A DNA stretch of 64,000 nt from Rhodococcus rhodnii. Lineage in GTDB: Bacteria > Actinomycetota > Actinomycetes > Mycobacteriales > Pseudonocardiaceae. The stretch lies in NCBI GenBank assembly GCA_000720375.1, contig JOAA01000013.1:62001-126000 (forward strand), written 5' to 3'. The notes beneath the pieces are model-generated. The model ran no database searches. It worked only from the letters and a program-made list of their open reading frames with translations, and was not told where the DNA came from. Shown here piece by piece: positions 42,453-55,841 of the stretch; positions within the stretch are counted from its first letter, which is position 1, and every line of letters starts with the position of its first letter. A program made the position numbers and the translations under genes.

Positions 42453-43355
42453 ATGGCGAGGCCACGCGGGGACACCAGGGCGGCGTGGGCTTTCCTGTCC
42501 CCGTGGGTGGCGGGATTCATGCTGTTCACCGCGGGCCCGATGGTGATCAGCCTGTACCTCTCGCTGACCCGTTACGACATGCTCAAGCCTGGTTCCTTCG
42601 TGGGCATGGACAACTACGCGGAACTGTTGGCCGATCCCAAGGTCGGCACGGCGCTGTACAACACGTTGTTCTTCACGTTCCTGCACGTACCGCTGCAGAT
42701 CGTGCTGGCGTTGGCGTTGGCTTCGTTGCTGCGACGCGCTGGACGGGCAAGCGGGTTCTTCCGGACTGTGTTGTACCTGCCGGTGATGACGCCGCCGGTC
42801 GCGCTCGCCGCGATGTTCCTGTTGCTGCTCAACGGCCAGACCGGCGCGATCAACGAACTGCTCGGCTGGTTCGGGTTCACCGGTCCGAATTGGACGACCG
42901 ATCCGGTCTGGATCAAGCCGGGTCTCGTACTGATGAGCTTGTGGACAGTGGGCAGCACGGCGATCATCTACCTCGCCGCGCTCAGCCGCGTGCCGGGTGA
43001 GCTCTACGAGGCCGCCCGCCTTGACGGCGCCTCGCCGTGGCGGCAGTTCTGGCACATCACACTGCCGGGCATCAGCGGCACCATCTACTTCACGGTTGTC
43101 GTGAACACGATCGCCTCGCTGCAAACCTTCACCGAGGCGTACGCGATGTTCTTCGGTAACAGCCAAGTCGCCGACAACCAGGGTGACGCCGCCCTGTTCT
43201 ACGTGATCTACCTGTTCCAGCAGGCGTTCAGCTCGCTGCGGATGGGGTACGCCTCGGCGTTGGCCTGGGCGCTGTTCGTGGTGATCGCGGTGATCACGAT
43301 CATCCAGGTGCGAGCCAGCAGACGGTTGGTGTACTACGAAAGCGAGCCGCGATGA
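42453..43355 (+). CDS. ABC sugar importer permease (MalF/UgpA-like)
   Basis: A 300-residue permease with six spans, starting [20 protein letters not shown] as in carbohydrate uptake class 1 systems. The EAA loop is [21 protein letters not shown], the coupling site for the ATPase. It pairs with the second permease, whose ATG overlaps its stop. No ATPase gene is nearby; in streptomycetes such importers share the MsiK-type ATPase encoded elsewhere. Confidence 0.92.
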   Translation: MARPRGDTRAAWAFLSPWVAGFMLFTAGPMVISLYLSLTRYDMLKPGSFVGMDNYAELLADPKVGTALYNTLFFTFLHVPLQIVLALALASLLRRAGRASGFFRTVLYLPVMTPPVALAAMFLLLLNGQTGAINELLGWFGFTGPNWTTDPVWIKPGLVLMSLWTVGSTAIIYLAALSRVPGELYEAARLDGASPWRQFWHITLPGISGTIYFTVVVNTIASLQTFTEAYAMFFGNSQVADNQGDAALFYVIYLFQQAFSSLRMGYASALAWALFVVIAVITIIQVRASRRLVYYESEPR

Positions 43356-44245
43356 GCCTGGTGGAGGCGCCCGCCGCGGCGACTGTCGCGGAAAAGGCCG
43401 ACGTCGCCCGCGAACCACGGGCCACCGTGAGCACGAGAGTCCTTTCTGTACTGGGGCTGGTGCTCACCGGGGCCGCGTTCACGTACCCACTGATCTGGTT
43501 GGTCAGCGCGTCCTTGAAGGACCGGGCGCACGTCTTCGACAACGCGCTGATTCCCGATCCGGTGGCGTTCGCCAACTACGTCTACGTCTGGGAAGCGGCG
43601 CCGCTGTTGCTGTGGATCGTCAACAGCGTGCTCGTCGGTTTGGCCGCGGCTGCCGCGGCGACGTTGTCCAGCGCTGTGGTGGCGTACGGCTTCGCACGGT
43701 TCCGCTTCCGTGGCCGCAATGTGATGTTCGGTTTGGTACTGGCGACCATGATGTTGCCGGGTGCGGTCACCATGGTGCCCGTCTACCTCGAGTGGCACGC
43801 CGTCGGGCTGGCGACGACGCAGATCCCGTTGTGGGCGCAGAACCTCTTCGGCTCGGCGTTCTACATCTTCCTGCTCCGCCAGTTCTTCCTCGGCCTGCCC
43901 GGCGAGATCTTCGACGCGGCGAAGGTCGACGGCGCCGGGCACTTCCGCACGTTCGTCCGGATCGCGCTGCCGCTGACCGTGCCCGCGTTGATCGTGGTGT
44001 TCGTGTTCGAGCTCAAGGCGGCGTGGACGGACCTGATCAAGCCGTTGATCTATTTGCGTGACGCCGATTTCTACACGCTGCCGCGCGGCCTGAAGGTGAT
44101 CCTCGACCGGTTCGGGCAGGGCGGCGAGTCGCAGTGGGAGCTCGTGCTGGCCGCCAGCACCATCGCGACCGCGCCGATGATCCTGCTGTTCCTGTTCGCC
44201 CAGCGCTACTTCGTTCGGGGCCTTGCCACGCAATCCCGGTCGTGA
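43352..44245 (+). CDS. ABC sugar importer permease (MalG/UgpE-like)
   Basis: A 297-residue permease with six spans; [20 protein letters not shown] is the typical first span and loop, and the EAA loop is [20 protein letters not shown]. It forms the second half of the importer channel with the protein encoded just before. A 25-residue Ala-rich N-terminal extension precedes the first span. It ends the three-gene importer operon; a short gap leads to the hybrid kinase gene. Confidence 0.92.
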   Translation: MSLVEAPAAATVAEKADVAREPRATVSTRVLSVLGLVLTGAAFTYPLIWLVSASLKDRAHVFDNALIPDPVAFANYVYVWEAAPLLLWIVNSVLVGLAAAAAATLSSAVVAYGFARFRFRGRNVMFGLVLATMMLPGAVTMVPVYLEWHAVGLATTQIPLWAQNLFGSAFYIFLLRQFFLGLPGEIFDAAKVDGAGHFRTFVRIALPLTVPALIVVFVFELKAAWTDLIKPLIYLRDADFYTLPRGLKVILDRFGQGGESQWELVLAASTIATAPMILLFLFAQRYFVRGLATQSRS

Positions 44246-44336
44246 CATGTAATGTTTCGGCCGTGTCACCCGTCTAGCCAAAGGCGGGAAAAACAACTCG
44301 GCCGAACAAGGCCGCTGATCGACAGCGGGGTTGGAC

Positions 44337-48526
<4,190 letters not shown>

Positions 48527-48530
<4 letters not shown>

Positions 48531-50785
48531 CCGAACCGGTGCGCAGACTCGCCGCGACAGTGCAGCGCCTGCGCGACGAGGTACAGGAAGCGCACGCCTC
48601 GGCAGACGGTCGCGCGTTGATCGAGCTTGCCAAGGGAATCCTCGTCGAGCGGTTGCGCTGCAGTCCCGTGCAAGCGGCCCAGCAACTCGACGGGCTCGCC
48701 GAGCAAGCCGGACTGTCGCTGATCGAATTGGCCGCGGACATCATCAACGATGTCGCCGCCGACCGGCTCACCGAGACCGCATCGTCCACAACGGACAATG
48801 TGCGGTTGCGTAAGGCGGAAAGCGGCATGCTCGCGGCGAGTGACGTACAGGCCGTCGCACAGTCCCTTTTGGAACAGGCGCTCGTTCCGCTTGGTGCCGC
48901 GTCGGTTGCGGTGTGGGCGGTTGACTCGGACTCGTCGTTGGCGTTGGCCGGATTCGCCGGGTTCACGCCACACGAGGCCAGTCGTTGGCGTTACGTGCCA
49001 CCGGCTGTGGCCACGCCTGCCCGCCAAGCCCTGGCCGATCGCCGCACGGTGTGGCTGGAGGATCTGTCCCGGGCGGGCCTGCCGTCGATCGGACCACTGG
49101 CCGGCGGCCGCGTGGCCGCCCCTGCGGTGATCGGTGGCGTGATCGCCGGGGTGCTGGAGATCGGCTGGGCTCATCCTCTTGAGCCACAACCGGTCGCGGT
49201 CCGGCGGCAGATCGACGCACTGGCCGAACTGTGTGCGCACACCTTGCACGAGGGCTCGGTCGGCAGGGTGGACGAGGACGTCGCCCGGTTGTCGGACCTG
49301 GCCGATGGCGTCCTCGATCCGGCACTGGTGCTCATCCCGCAACTGGACCAGGGGAGGGTCGCCGATTTCCGGATCCACCACGTGAACGAGCGGTTCGTCG
49401 ATCCGGCGGGACGGCCACGCGGCGAGGTCGACAAGACGCTGCTGCTCGAGGCGTACCCGATGGTGGCCGACCAGGGTGGCCTGTTCGAGAAGGTCGAACA
49501 CGTGCACGCCACCGGTGAGGCGTTCCGGGCCGGGGACATGCCGATCACGACGCTGGTCGCCGATGTTCCGGTGACCGTCACCGCGGACGTGAGCATCAGC
49601 CGGTTCGGCGACGCCGTGTTGCTGATCTGGCGGCTGCAGGACGAGACGACCCGGTTGACCAGCCTGTTGCAGCACGCCCAACGGCTCGGCCGGATCGGCG
49701 GATTCGACGAGAACGTGCTCACCGGCGAGGTCACGTGGAACAGCCAGTTGTTCGAACTGCACGGACTGCCGCCCGGTGCGTCGCCCGTCCCGTTGGATCA
49801 GCTTGGTACGCAAGCACATCCGGACGACGCCCCGGCGATCAGCCGGTTCCTGCGGGCGGTGCTGCACCATCGGCGGTCCGCGTCCACGGCGTTCCGGCTG
49901 CAACGTCCGGACGGGATCGCCAGGCACGTGCGCGTCATCGCCGAACCCGTGCTGGATGCGGACAACAACCTGTTGCACGTGCGCGGCGCCTACCAGGACA
50001 TCTCGGCGCAGCACTGGACCGAGGTCGCGCTGGCGGTGACTCGTGACCAGCTCGCGCAGACCGAGCAGCACGCGGCCGAACGCGACCGGCTGGCGTTGCA
50101 GCTGCAGCGCGCGATCATGCCGTCACGCCCGGATCCGATCGATACGTTCGGCCTGGACATCGCCGTGCGATATCTGCCTGCGGAGAGCGGCGCTTTGGTC
50201 GGCGGTGACTGGTATGACGCGGTTGTCCTGCCGTCCAAGAAGATCCTGCTGTCAGTCGGGGACATCGCCGGTCACGGCATCGAGGCCGCGACGGGCATGG
50301 TGGTGCTGCGCAATGCCTTGCGTGGCCTGGCGACAACCGGTGCCGGGCCCGCGAAACTCCTGGGGTGGCTCAATCTCGTCGCCCACCATCTGACCGACAG
50401 CGTGATGGCCACGGCGATCTGCGGGTTGTACGACCCGGAAACCCGCACCCTTCGCTGGGCGCGTGCCGGACACCTGCCGCCGTTGCTCGTGCGAGACGGG
50501 AAAGCCCGCCTGCTTCCCTTGGCGCGCGGCAGCATGCTGGGTGTGGTCGCGGAGGCGGAGTACGAGGAACTTCAGTTCGACTTGGCACCTGCGGACATGC
50601 TGATGCTGTACACCGATGGCTTGATCGAGCGTCGCGACCGGAACGTGGACGAAGCCCTCGAGGAGTTGCGTGCGTTGGCGGAGACCACCCAAGGCCCGTT
50701 GGAGCAGCGCCTCGACCTGTTGGTGCGGTTCAGCAACGCGGACACCGACGACGACACGTGCATTGTCGCCGTCCAGCTCAGTTGA
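48527..50785 (+). CDS. ANTAR-GAF-PAS-PP2C protein phosphatase (SpoIIE/RsbU-like)
   Basis: A 752-residue protein: N-terminal ANTAR-like domain (about 18-80, ALIELAKGILVERLRCSP), a GAF-like domain (about 100-245), PAS (about 370-505, TGEVTWNSQLFELHGLPP), a coiled linker, and a PP2C-type phosphatase (about 540-750) with GGDWYDA, VGDIAGHGIEAA and the metal-binding DDDTC near the end. It would dephosphorylate a STAS antagonist such as that at 52293 and so free a sigma factor. An ANTAR domain at this place is unusual. Its ATG overlaps the hybrid kinase stop, implying they act in one pathway. Confidence 0.87.
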
Positions 50786-50788
50786 GAG

Positions 50789-51697
50789 TCATCTCGGCCA
50801 GATCTCCCGCGGGTCCAGGTCGGGCCTGCCTCCGACGTGATCGACTGTTCGCGCCGCGGCGGTGACCGCCATCTTCGCCGCGTCGTGCGGATCCAGCCCG
50901 TGGTCGAGGCCGACGGTCAGGGCGGCGACCAGCGCGTCCCCACCGCCGGTGGTGTCCCGGACGGTGGTGTCGCCCAGCGGGAACACCGCCTGCCCGTCCG
51001 CCCACACGAACACGTTCGCCTCGGCCGTCGCCAAGGCCACCAGAGAAGGCCCACGCCGCAGCAGATCTCGGCCCGCGGTCACCGCATTGTCCACAGTGTC
51101 CAACTCCGTTCCGGTCAGCTGCTCGCCTTCGTGCTGATCCGCTCTCAGCACGTCAGCTGCCGCGATCAGTTCGTCCGTTGTGGGCAGACCGTCCAGCACG
51201 ATCCGCGCGGTGGTCGCGTGCTTCGCAGCGGCAAGCGTCGCTTCGGTCAGCTGCTGCAGCTGGATGATCACTGATCGGGCACTGGCCAGTGTGGACTGTG
51301 CCGCGGTGATGTCGGCCTGGGTGACCAGGGTCGCGTCCGGGATGTCTTCGAGGTAGCGGTAGTGGGCGTCCGGCGTGACCACGTCGACGATCAACGCCGT
51401 CGAAGTGTCCGGCCGCCTGCTCACGTGTCTGATGTCGACACCGCTGGCGGCGGCCTGTTCGATCAGCCAGTCGGCGGTGCCGTCCGAACCGACCGCGCCG
51501 ATCACCGCGACCGTGGCACCGAGTTGGGCGGCCGCGACAGCGATGTTGGCGCCCTTACCGCCGAGCATCTCCCGGCGCTGCTGCACGCGCGCCGACGACC
51601 CGGCTTCCGGTACCTCTGGCACGACCAGCACGAGATCACGAGCGACCTGCCCGATCACGACTGTCCGAGGTGTTTCCACACCATCGGTGATACCCAC
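50789..51697 (-). CDS. PfkB-family carbohydrate kinase (ribokinase-like)
   Basis: A 302-residue sugar kinase: TVVIGQVARDLVLVVPEVPE at the start, GGKGANIAVAAAQLGA as the substrate loop, and DTTGGGDALVAAL near the end, where the usual GAGD is GGGD. It likely phosphorylates ribose or a related sugar; substrate unknown. It converges on the phosphatase gene with a three-base gap. Start is a GTG without a good ribosome site; a GTG six codons later is possible. Confidence 0.86.
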   Translation of the reverse strand: MGITDGVETPRTVVIGQVARDLVLVVPEVPEAGSSARVQQRREMLGGKGANIAVAAAQLGATVAVIGAVGSDGTADWLIEQAAASGVDIRHVSRRPDTSTALIVDVVTPDAHYRYLEDIPDATLVTQADITAAQSTLASARSVIIQLQQLTEATLAAAKHATTARIVLDGLPTTDELIAAADVLRADQHEGEQLTGTELDTVDNAVTAGRDLLRRGPSLVALATAEANVFVWADGQAVFPLGDTTVRDTTGGGDALVAALTVGLDHGLDPHDAAKMAVTAAARTVDHVGGRPDLDPREIWPR

Positions 51698-51714
51698 GGC
51701 TATCGGGAGGTATG

Positions 51715-52296
51715 TCAGTCAGCCAGCGGCCATCCGAGCACCACAGTGGTTCCGTTCGCGCTGTGCGTCAGCCGGAACACGCCCGCCAGCTTCTTCATTA
51801 TCGCCAGGCCACGCCCGCGAAATCCGGGGTCGGCGGAGGGTGGCTGCCACACGCCGCGATCCGCCACGATGATCTTGGCCTGGTCGTGCGCGGACGAGCA
51901 GGCGGCGAACAGGGTGACTGTGCCGGATACCCCGGGGTAGGCGTGTTCGATGGCGTTGCTCATCGCCTCGTCGCTGGCGAGCACGATGTCCTGCACGAGT
52001 AAGCCCGACAAGCCGCTTCGCGCGGCCCACTCGGTGATCCGGGTACGAGCGACGCCCGCCTGTTCGACCTTGGCGGGAACCTCCGCGTAGACGTACGGCT
52101 TGGTGAGATCCGAGTCGGTGACCAGCTCGGCCGCGAAAGCGGGCAACGTCTTCGCCCATGCGCTCAGCCGGACTGGCGTGGGCAACGAGCTATGGTCGTC
52201 GAGCATCAGCGCGTCGTCACCCGCTTTCGCCGAATCGGCATCGAATCCCACACCGCTGAACATACCCGCTGATACCGGCGTCTGAACGGGCATCAT
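51715..52296 (-). CDS. Anti-sigma factor-type serine kinase (RsbW/HATPase fold)
   Basis: A 193-residue GHKL ATPase: the N box is ASDEAMSNAIEHAYPG and the G1/G2 region is DRGVWQPPSADPG and GRGLAIMKKL. It would bind and inhibit a sigma factor and phosphorylate the STAS antagonist encoded immediately upstream. About 60 residues precede the ATPase core, longer than in RsbW. ATG start overlaps the STAS stop. No sigma factor gene is nearby, so the partner lies elsewhere. Confidence 0.85.
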   Translation of the reverse strand: MMPVQTPVSAGMFSGVGFDADSAKAGDDALMLDDHSSLPTPVRLSAWAKTLPAFAAELVTDSDLTKPYVYAEVPAKVEQAGVARTRITEWAARSGLSGLLVQDIVLASDEAMSNAIEHAYPGVSGTVTLFAACSSAHDQAKIIVADRGVWQPPSADPGFRGRGLAIMKKLAGVFRLTHSANGTTVVLGWPLAD

Positions 52297-52649
52297 GAGC
52301 TATGTGAAAGGGCTTCTTCCACGGTGGGATAAAGCGCCAGGATCTGCGTCAGCCCGGTGACCTTGATGACCCGGTGCACCGCGGTCGACCCCTCCACGAC
52401 TCGCAGCTCGCGTCCCGCCGCCTCGGCGTCGTTGTGGGCCTGGATCAGCGTGCGCAGGCCCATGGAGCCGAGGAACGTGACGTCGCCGAGATCGAGAATG
52501 ACCAAGGGCGACGTGCTGTCCAGGCCGGCTCGGGCCGCCTCGTCGAAGGACTCTTGTGTACTGATGTCGATCTCGCCGGTGACGTGCACGATTGTCGTGC
52601 GACCGTCGTGGTCGACGTCCCACGCCAGCTCCGGTCTCGCATCCGTCAC
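52293..52649 (-). CDS. STAS-domain anti-sigma factor antagonist
   Basis: About 118 residues: VHVTGEIDISTQESFDEAA, VILDLGDVTFLGSMGLRTLI with the likely phosphorylated Ser in FLGSMGL, and a final helix. It would bind the neighbouring kinase when unphosphorylated. The GTG at 52649 is chosen for the GAAGGCGGA stretch upstream; an ATG at 52676 is an alternative. Coupled by overlap to the kinase gene, it completes a partner-switching pair next to the PP2C phosphatase. Confidence 0.86.
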   Translation of the reverse strand: MTDARPELAWDVDHDGRTTIVHVTGEIDISTQESFDEAARAGLDSTSPLVILDLGDVTFLGSMGLRTLIQAHNDAEAAGRELRVVEGSTAVHRVIKVTGLTQILALYPTVEEALSHSS

Positions 52650-52730
52650 AGTTTGTCCGCCTTCGCAGCCACACATTCTGGTTACGCTCAGCAACAATAC
52701 CTGGCCAGCTCATTCATCGTGCGCGACCGG

Positions 52731-52736
52731 TAAGGT
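52731..52736 (+). promoter_or_regulatory. Likely -10 element of GAF-ANTAR paralogue B
   Basis: TAAGGT stands where TAGGGT stands before paralogue A (40229), and the GGCTTCGTTGA stretch follows at the same distance. Conservation after duplication supports it as a promoter element. Confidence 0.4.
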
Positions 52737-52813
52737 TACGTCGGCTTCGTTGAACAGTCAGCGGCCTGTCTCGTGGTGGCCTTTGAGGGGCTGTAGTAGA
52801 TGGAGCTGGCTGA

Positions 52814-53545
52814 GTGGTGGGTGATGCTCGCGTGGCTGAGTTGTTGGATGAGGTCAGATCGGCGCTGGGCGCTCTGACAAGAACCTTGGAAACCGCGTCG
52901 GACAGCGCAGAGGTGCTCGACGCTGTGTGCGTTGAGGCGGTACGTGTCGTGCCTGGTGCCGACATGGCCAGCATCACCGCGATCGACGACGGTGAGCCCC
53001 GTACGGCGGCGTACTCCGACGAACGGGCTCGTGACGTTGACCAGGCGCAGTACGCGGCTGGTGACGGGCCCTGTTTGCGTGCTGCGGCAACGAGTCAGAT
53101 CGTCCGGTTGTCGCTGGACAACGCCAGTGAGCTGTGGCCGGACTTCGCGGCCAGTGCCAAGCAGGTCGGCGTCGGCAGCTACCTGGCCGCGCCGCTGCGG
53201 GTGGACGAGCACCTGACCGGGGCGATCAACCTCTTCGGGTTCGGCGACCACGGGTTCGCCGAAACGGACTCCAAGCTGCTCGATCTGTACGTGACCGTGG
53301 TGGCGTTCGGGCTCCGCACGATCCGCCGGTACCAGCAGGTCAGGGAGATGGCCGAGAACCTCGAGGCGGCCATGCGGTCGCGCGCGGTCATCGAGCAGGC
53401 CAAAGGCATCCTGATGGCGACGCACAAGATCAGCGACGACGCCGCGATCCAGCGGCTGATCAGCTACTCGCAGGACACCAACACCAAACTCCGTCAGGTC
53501 GCGGCGGAATTCGTGCGCAAGGCGTCGGTACCGGACGACCAGTAA
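52814..53545 (+). CDS. GAF-ANTAR regulatory protein, paralogue B
   Basis: A 243-residue GAF-ANTAR protein, gap-free aligned with the copy at 40334 and about 85 percent identical by direct count. The GAF part keeps AGDGPCLRAAATSQ with the usual Cys, and the ANTAR part MRSRAVIEQAKGILMATHKI. A stretch of the GAF region is almost base-for-base identical to the copy, unlike the ends. GTG start with the same GATGGAGCTGGCTGA leader. It is divergent from the STAS gene, and its last 52 bases lie over the end of an opposite-strand gene. Confidence 0.87.
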   Translation: MVGDARVAELLDEVRSALGALTRTLETASDSAEVLDAVCVEAVRVVPGADMASITAIDDGEPRTAAYSDERARDVDQAQYAAGDGPCLRAAATSQIVRLSLDNASELWPDFAASAKQVGVGSYLAAPLRVDEHLTGAINLFGFGDHGFAETDSKLLDLYVTVVAFGLRTIRRYQQVREMAENLEAAMRSRAVIEQAKGILMATHKISDDAAIQRLISYSQDTNTKLRQVAAEFVRKASVPDDQ

Positions 53546-53862
53546 CGTCGCGTGGATTTCCCGGTCAAACACTCCTGGGCCTGCTGCAAAGCGGCACAGG
53601 CGCGCCCAGGTTCGTGGCCGTCGAGGTGCCGTTCGGCTTCGCGCACCGCCTCGACGGCCGCCGCGATCTGGCACGTTTCGCCGAGTGCGGCGGTGTAGGC
53701 CAGTGCGCCGTGCAGACCGTCGTTGACCAGCTGAATGGTCTCGTCGTCGTCCGGCCGGACCGTGCGCAGCTCGAGCAGCGCCTGATCGACCTCCCGCCGT
53801 AGCCGCAAGCCCGGCGCCGGTGTCACGGCGGGTCTTGGTCGTGAGGACTGGCGACGAGTCAT
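53494..53862 (-). CDS. Small hypothetical protein, helical
   Basis: A 122-residue frame from an ATG at 53862 that has GGAAGGGG upstream. The translation is mainly helical: LRLRREVDQALLELRTVRP, LVNDGLHGALAYTAALGE and AVREAERHLDGHEPGRACAA; no signal peptide or membrane span. Its last 52 bases run through the end of the GAF-ANTAR gene on the other strand, which is odd; the true end of coding sense may lie before ECLTGKS. I do not recognise a family. The helical repeat pattern makes it look real, but it could be chance. Confidence 0.5.
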   Translation of the reverse strand: MTRRQSSRPRPAVTPAPGLRLRREVDQALLELRTVRPDDDETIQLVNDGLHGALAYTAALGETCQIAAAVEAVREAERHLDGHEPGRACAALQQAQECLTGKSTRRYWSSGTDALRTNSAAT

Positions 53863-54029
53863 GGCCCGCCCCTTCCACGCTGGGAGGACCTCGTTGTCCT
53901 CGCAGAGGAAAGGTTTCCCTCGGCCGCCGGGCCGAAACGTGGACTGTCCGTTGAGGACGGTCCAGCCGGTTTGCCGTGTCGTGGCCCGGGTACGCCTGCC
54001 TGGGAAGCTGACTCCGGCCAAAGAGGATC

Positions 54030-54587
54030 ATGTCTGCCAACGGTGAGCGCAACCCGGACGAACCCGTGACGGCCGTCTTCAACTGGCGGGCGAAACCCGG
54101 CCGGGTCGACGAGTTCGCCCAGTGGGCCCGTGGCGCGACCGCCGAGGCGGCCCGGTTTCCCGGCAACCTGGCGGCGACCGTGGTGCACAACGACGGCAGC
54201 CGGGACTTCCACGTGGTCAACCAGTTCCAGACCCGCCGCGACCTGCGTGCCTGGCTGGACTCGGCGGAGCGGGAGAAGTGGCTGCGGCACGCCAGGACGC
54301 TGGCCGCGACCCGGACCGCGGTGCAGCACCGGACAGGCTTGGAGACGTGGTTCCACGTGCCGTCGGAGGCGGCCGCGGCAATGCGTCCGCCGCCACGGTG
54401 GAAGATGTGGCTGATCTCGCTGGTCGCGGTGTACCCGTTGGTGTTGGCGTTTCAGGCGTTCCTCGTCCCGCTCACCTCGTCGTGGCCGCTGGCGTTGCGG
54501 GCAGCGCTGTTCCCGGTCGTGCTGTTGACGGCCATGACGTACGTGGTGATGCCGGTCGTGACCCGGTTACTGCGTCGATGGTTGTGA
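54030..54587 (+). CDS. Antibiotic biosynthesis monooxygenase-like membrane protein
   Basis: A 185-residue protein: an N-terminal ferredoxin-like ABM domain (about 12-105, TAVFNWRAKPGRVDEFAQWA, then FHVVNQFQTRRDLRAWL) and two C-terminal membrane spans (about 125-145 and 155-180). This layout is known for a group of ABM proteins annotated as membrane-linked; whether they oxidise a substrate is unclear. GAGGA lies five bases before the ATG. It is divergent from the small helical protein and followed by the HAD gene after 27 bases. Confidence 0.82.
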   Translation: MSANGERNPDEPVTAVFNWRAKPGRVDEFAQWARGATAEAARFPGNLAATVVHNDGSRDFHVVNQFQTRRDLRAWLDSAEREKWLRHARTLAATRTAVQHRTGLETWFHVPSEAAAAMRPPPRWKMWLISLVAVYPLVLAFQAFLVPLTSSWPLALRAALFPVVLLTAMTYVVMPVVTRLLRRWL

Positions 54588-54614
54588 CGCCGGCCGGTTG
54601 GGCACTCTGCAGCT

Positions 54615-55280
54615 ATGATCGACTGCTTGTTGTTCGATGTGGACGGGACGCTGGTGGACACCAACTACCTGCACACCGCGGCGTGGCATCGGGCATTCCT
54701 GCGGCACGAGCTGGTGGTGCCGAGCTGGCGGATCCACCGGGCGATCGGCATGGGCGGCGACCAGCTGGTACCGCACCTGGTGGGGGAGAAGGCCGAAGCC
54801 GACCTCGGCGAGAAGATCAGGCAGGCGTGGGCGGAGGAGTACGAGCCGCTGATCGAGTTCGTGCACCCGTTCGAGGGCGCGCACCGGTTGTTGGCCGAGG
54901 CCGCCAGCGTGGACATCCTTGTGGTGCTGGCGAGTTCGGGCCCACCTGAGCATGTGGAGCACTACATCGACCTGTTGGACGCCCGCGACATCGCCACGGC
55001 GTGGACGTCCTCGCAGGACGTCTCGACCACCAAGCCCGAGCCGGAACTGCTGGAAGTGGCGCTGGGCAAAGTGCCGGCCGACCGCGCGGCGGTCGTGGGG
55101 GATTCGGTCTGGGACTGCGACGCGGCCACCCGGCTCGGCCTCCCTGCCGTCGGGACGTTGACCGGCGGTACGTGCCGTGCGGAGCTCGTCGACCACGGCG
55201 CGATCACGGTGTACGAGCACCTGGACGAACTGCGGGCCGACCTGAAGGACCTGGCTTTCGTCCGGCTCGAGGACGCCTAG
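54615..55280 (+). CDS. HAD-superfamily phosphatase (beta-phosphoglucomutase-like)
   Basis: A 221-residue HAD hydrolase: nucleophile D8 and D10 in LFDVDGTLVDTN, LASSGPPEHVEHYIDLL for motif II, the Lys in TTKPEPELLEVAL and VVGDSVWDCDAATRLGL for motif IV. The alpha-helical cap between motifs I and II fits the PGM/phosphoglycolate phosphatase subgroup. Substrate unknown. No ribosome site is visible, though CACTCT lies six bases before the ATG, so it may be leaderless. Confidence 0.87.
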   Translation: MIDCLLFDVDGTLVDTNYLHTAAWHRAFLRHELVVPSWRIHRAIGMGGDQLVPHLVGEKAEADLGEKIRQAWAEEYEPLIEFVHPFEGAHRLLAEAASVDILVVLASSGPPEHVEHYIDLLDARDIATAWTSSQDVSTTKPEPELLEVALGKVPADRAAVVGDSVWDCDAATRLGLPAVGTLTGGTCRAELVDHGAITVYEHLDELRADLKDLAFVRLEDA

Positions 55281-55334
55281 TACTCCCTGGGGCTCGCCGA
55301 CGGAAAACCAGATGGGCCCGGTGAACTACTTGGT

Positions 55335-55340
55335 TAAAGT
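55335..55340 (+). promoter_or_regulatory. -10-like TAAAGT six bases before a start codon
   Basis: TAAAGT is followed by CGGGCA and the ATG at 55347, with no ribosome site. This spacing would place the transcript start at the A of ATG, a leaderless mRNA, a common arrangement in actinobacteria. Confidence 0.45.
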
Positions 55341-55346
55341 CGGGCA

Positions 55347-55841
55347 ATGCCCGAGCTGACGCGGCTGCATGCCGGCCATCGGCCTGCGGTCCTGGCCTTC
55401 GAGCTGGCGAACCGCGCGTACTTCGCTGCCTCGATCCCCGACCGCGGCGACGACTACTTCGACCAGTTCACCGACCGGTTCAACGCCTTGCTGGCCGAGC
55501 AGGAGGCCGGCATCTGCGCCTTCCACGTGCTCCTCGCCGAGGACGGCTCGGTACTGGGCAGATTCAATCTGGTCGACATCGAGGACCACACCGCGGAACT
55601 CGGCTACCGGGTCGCGCAGCACGTCGCCGGTCGTGGCGTGGCGACCGCGACCGTCCTGGAGCTGTGCCGGCTGGCCGCGGACCGGCACGGACTGCGCACA
55701 CTGCGGGCGGCCGCCGCCAATCAGAATGCCGCGTCCCAGAAGGTGTTGGCGAAGGCCGGGTTCGTCCCGGTCGGCCCAGCCCGCCTCGACGGTGAGCCAG
55801 GCACCTGGTACCAGCGCGACCTGACGCTCCAGCCGAACTAG
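55347..55841 (+). CDS. GNAT-family N-acetyltransferase (RimJ/RimL-like)
   Basis: A 164-residue acetyltransferase: VLGRFNLVDIEDHTAELGYR as the central strands, VAGRGVATATVLELC for acetyl-CoA binding, and LRAAAANQNAASQKVLAKAG with the Asn and Ser typical of the RimJ-type N-terminal-protein acetylases. The acceptor may be a protein N-terminus or small amine. Its stop overlaps the end of the convergent secreted-protein gene by four bases. Confidence 0.86.
   Translation: MPELTRLHAGHRPAVLAFELANRAYFAASIPDRGDDYFDQFTDRFNALLAEQEAGICAFHVLLAEDGSVLGRFNLVDIEDHTAELGYRVAQHVAGRGVATATVLELCRLAADRHGLRTLRAAAANQNAASQKVLAKAGFVPVGPARLDGEPGTWYQRDLTLQPN

Noticed and set aside
44299..44325. Two small adjacent stem-loops (CGGCC-N6-GGCCG, then CTG-N5-CAG) before the HAMP kinase, considered as an ANTAR RNA target
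   Set aside because: The six-base loop lacks the A at position 1 and G at position 4 reported for ANTAR targets, and the second stem has only three pairs.
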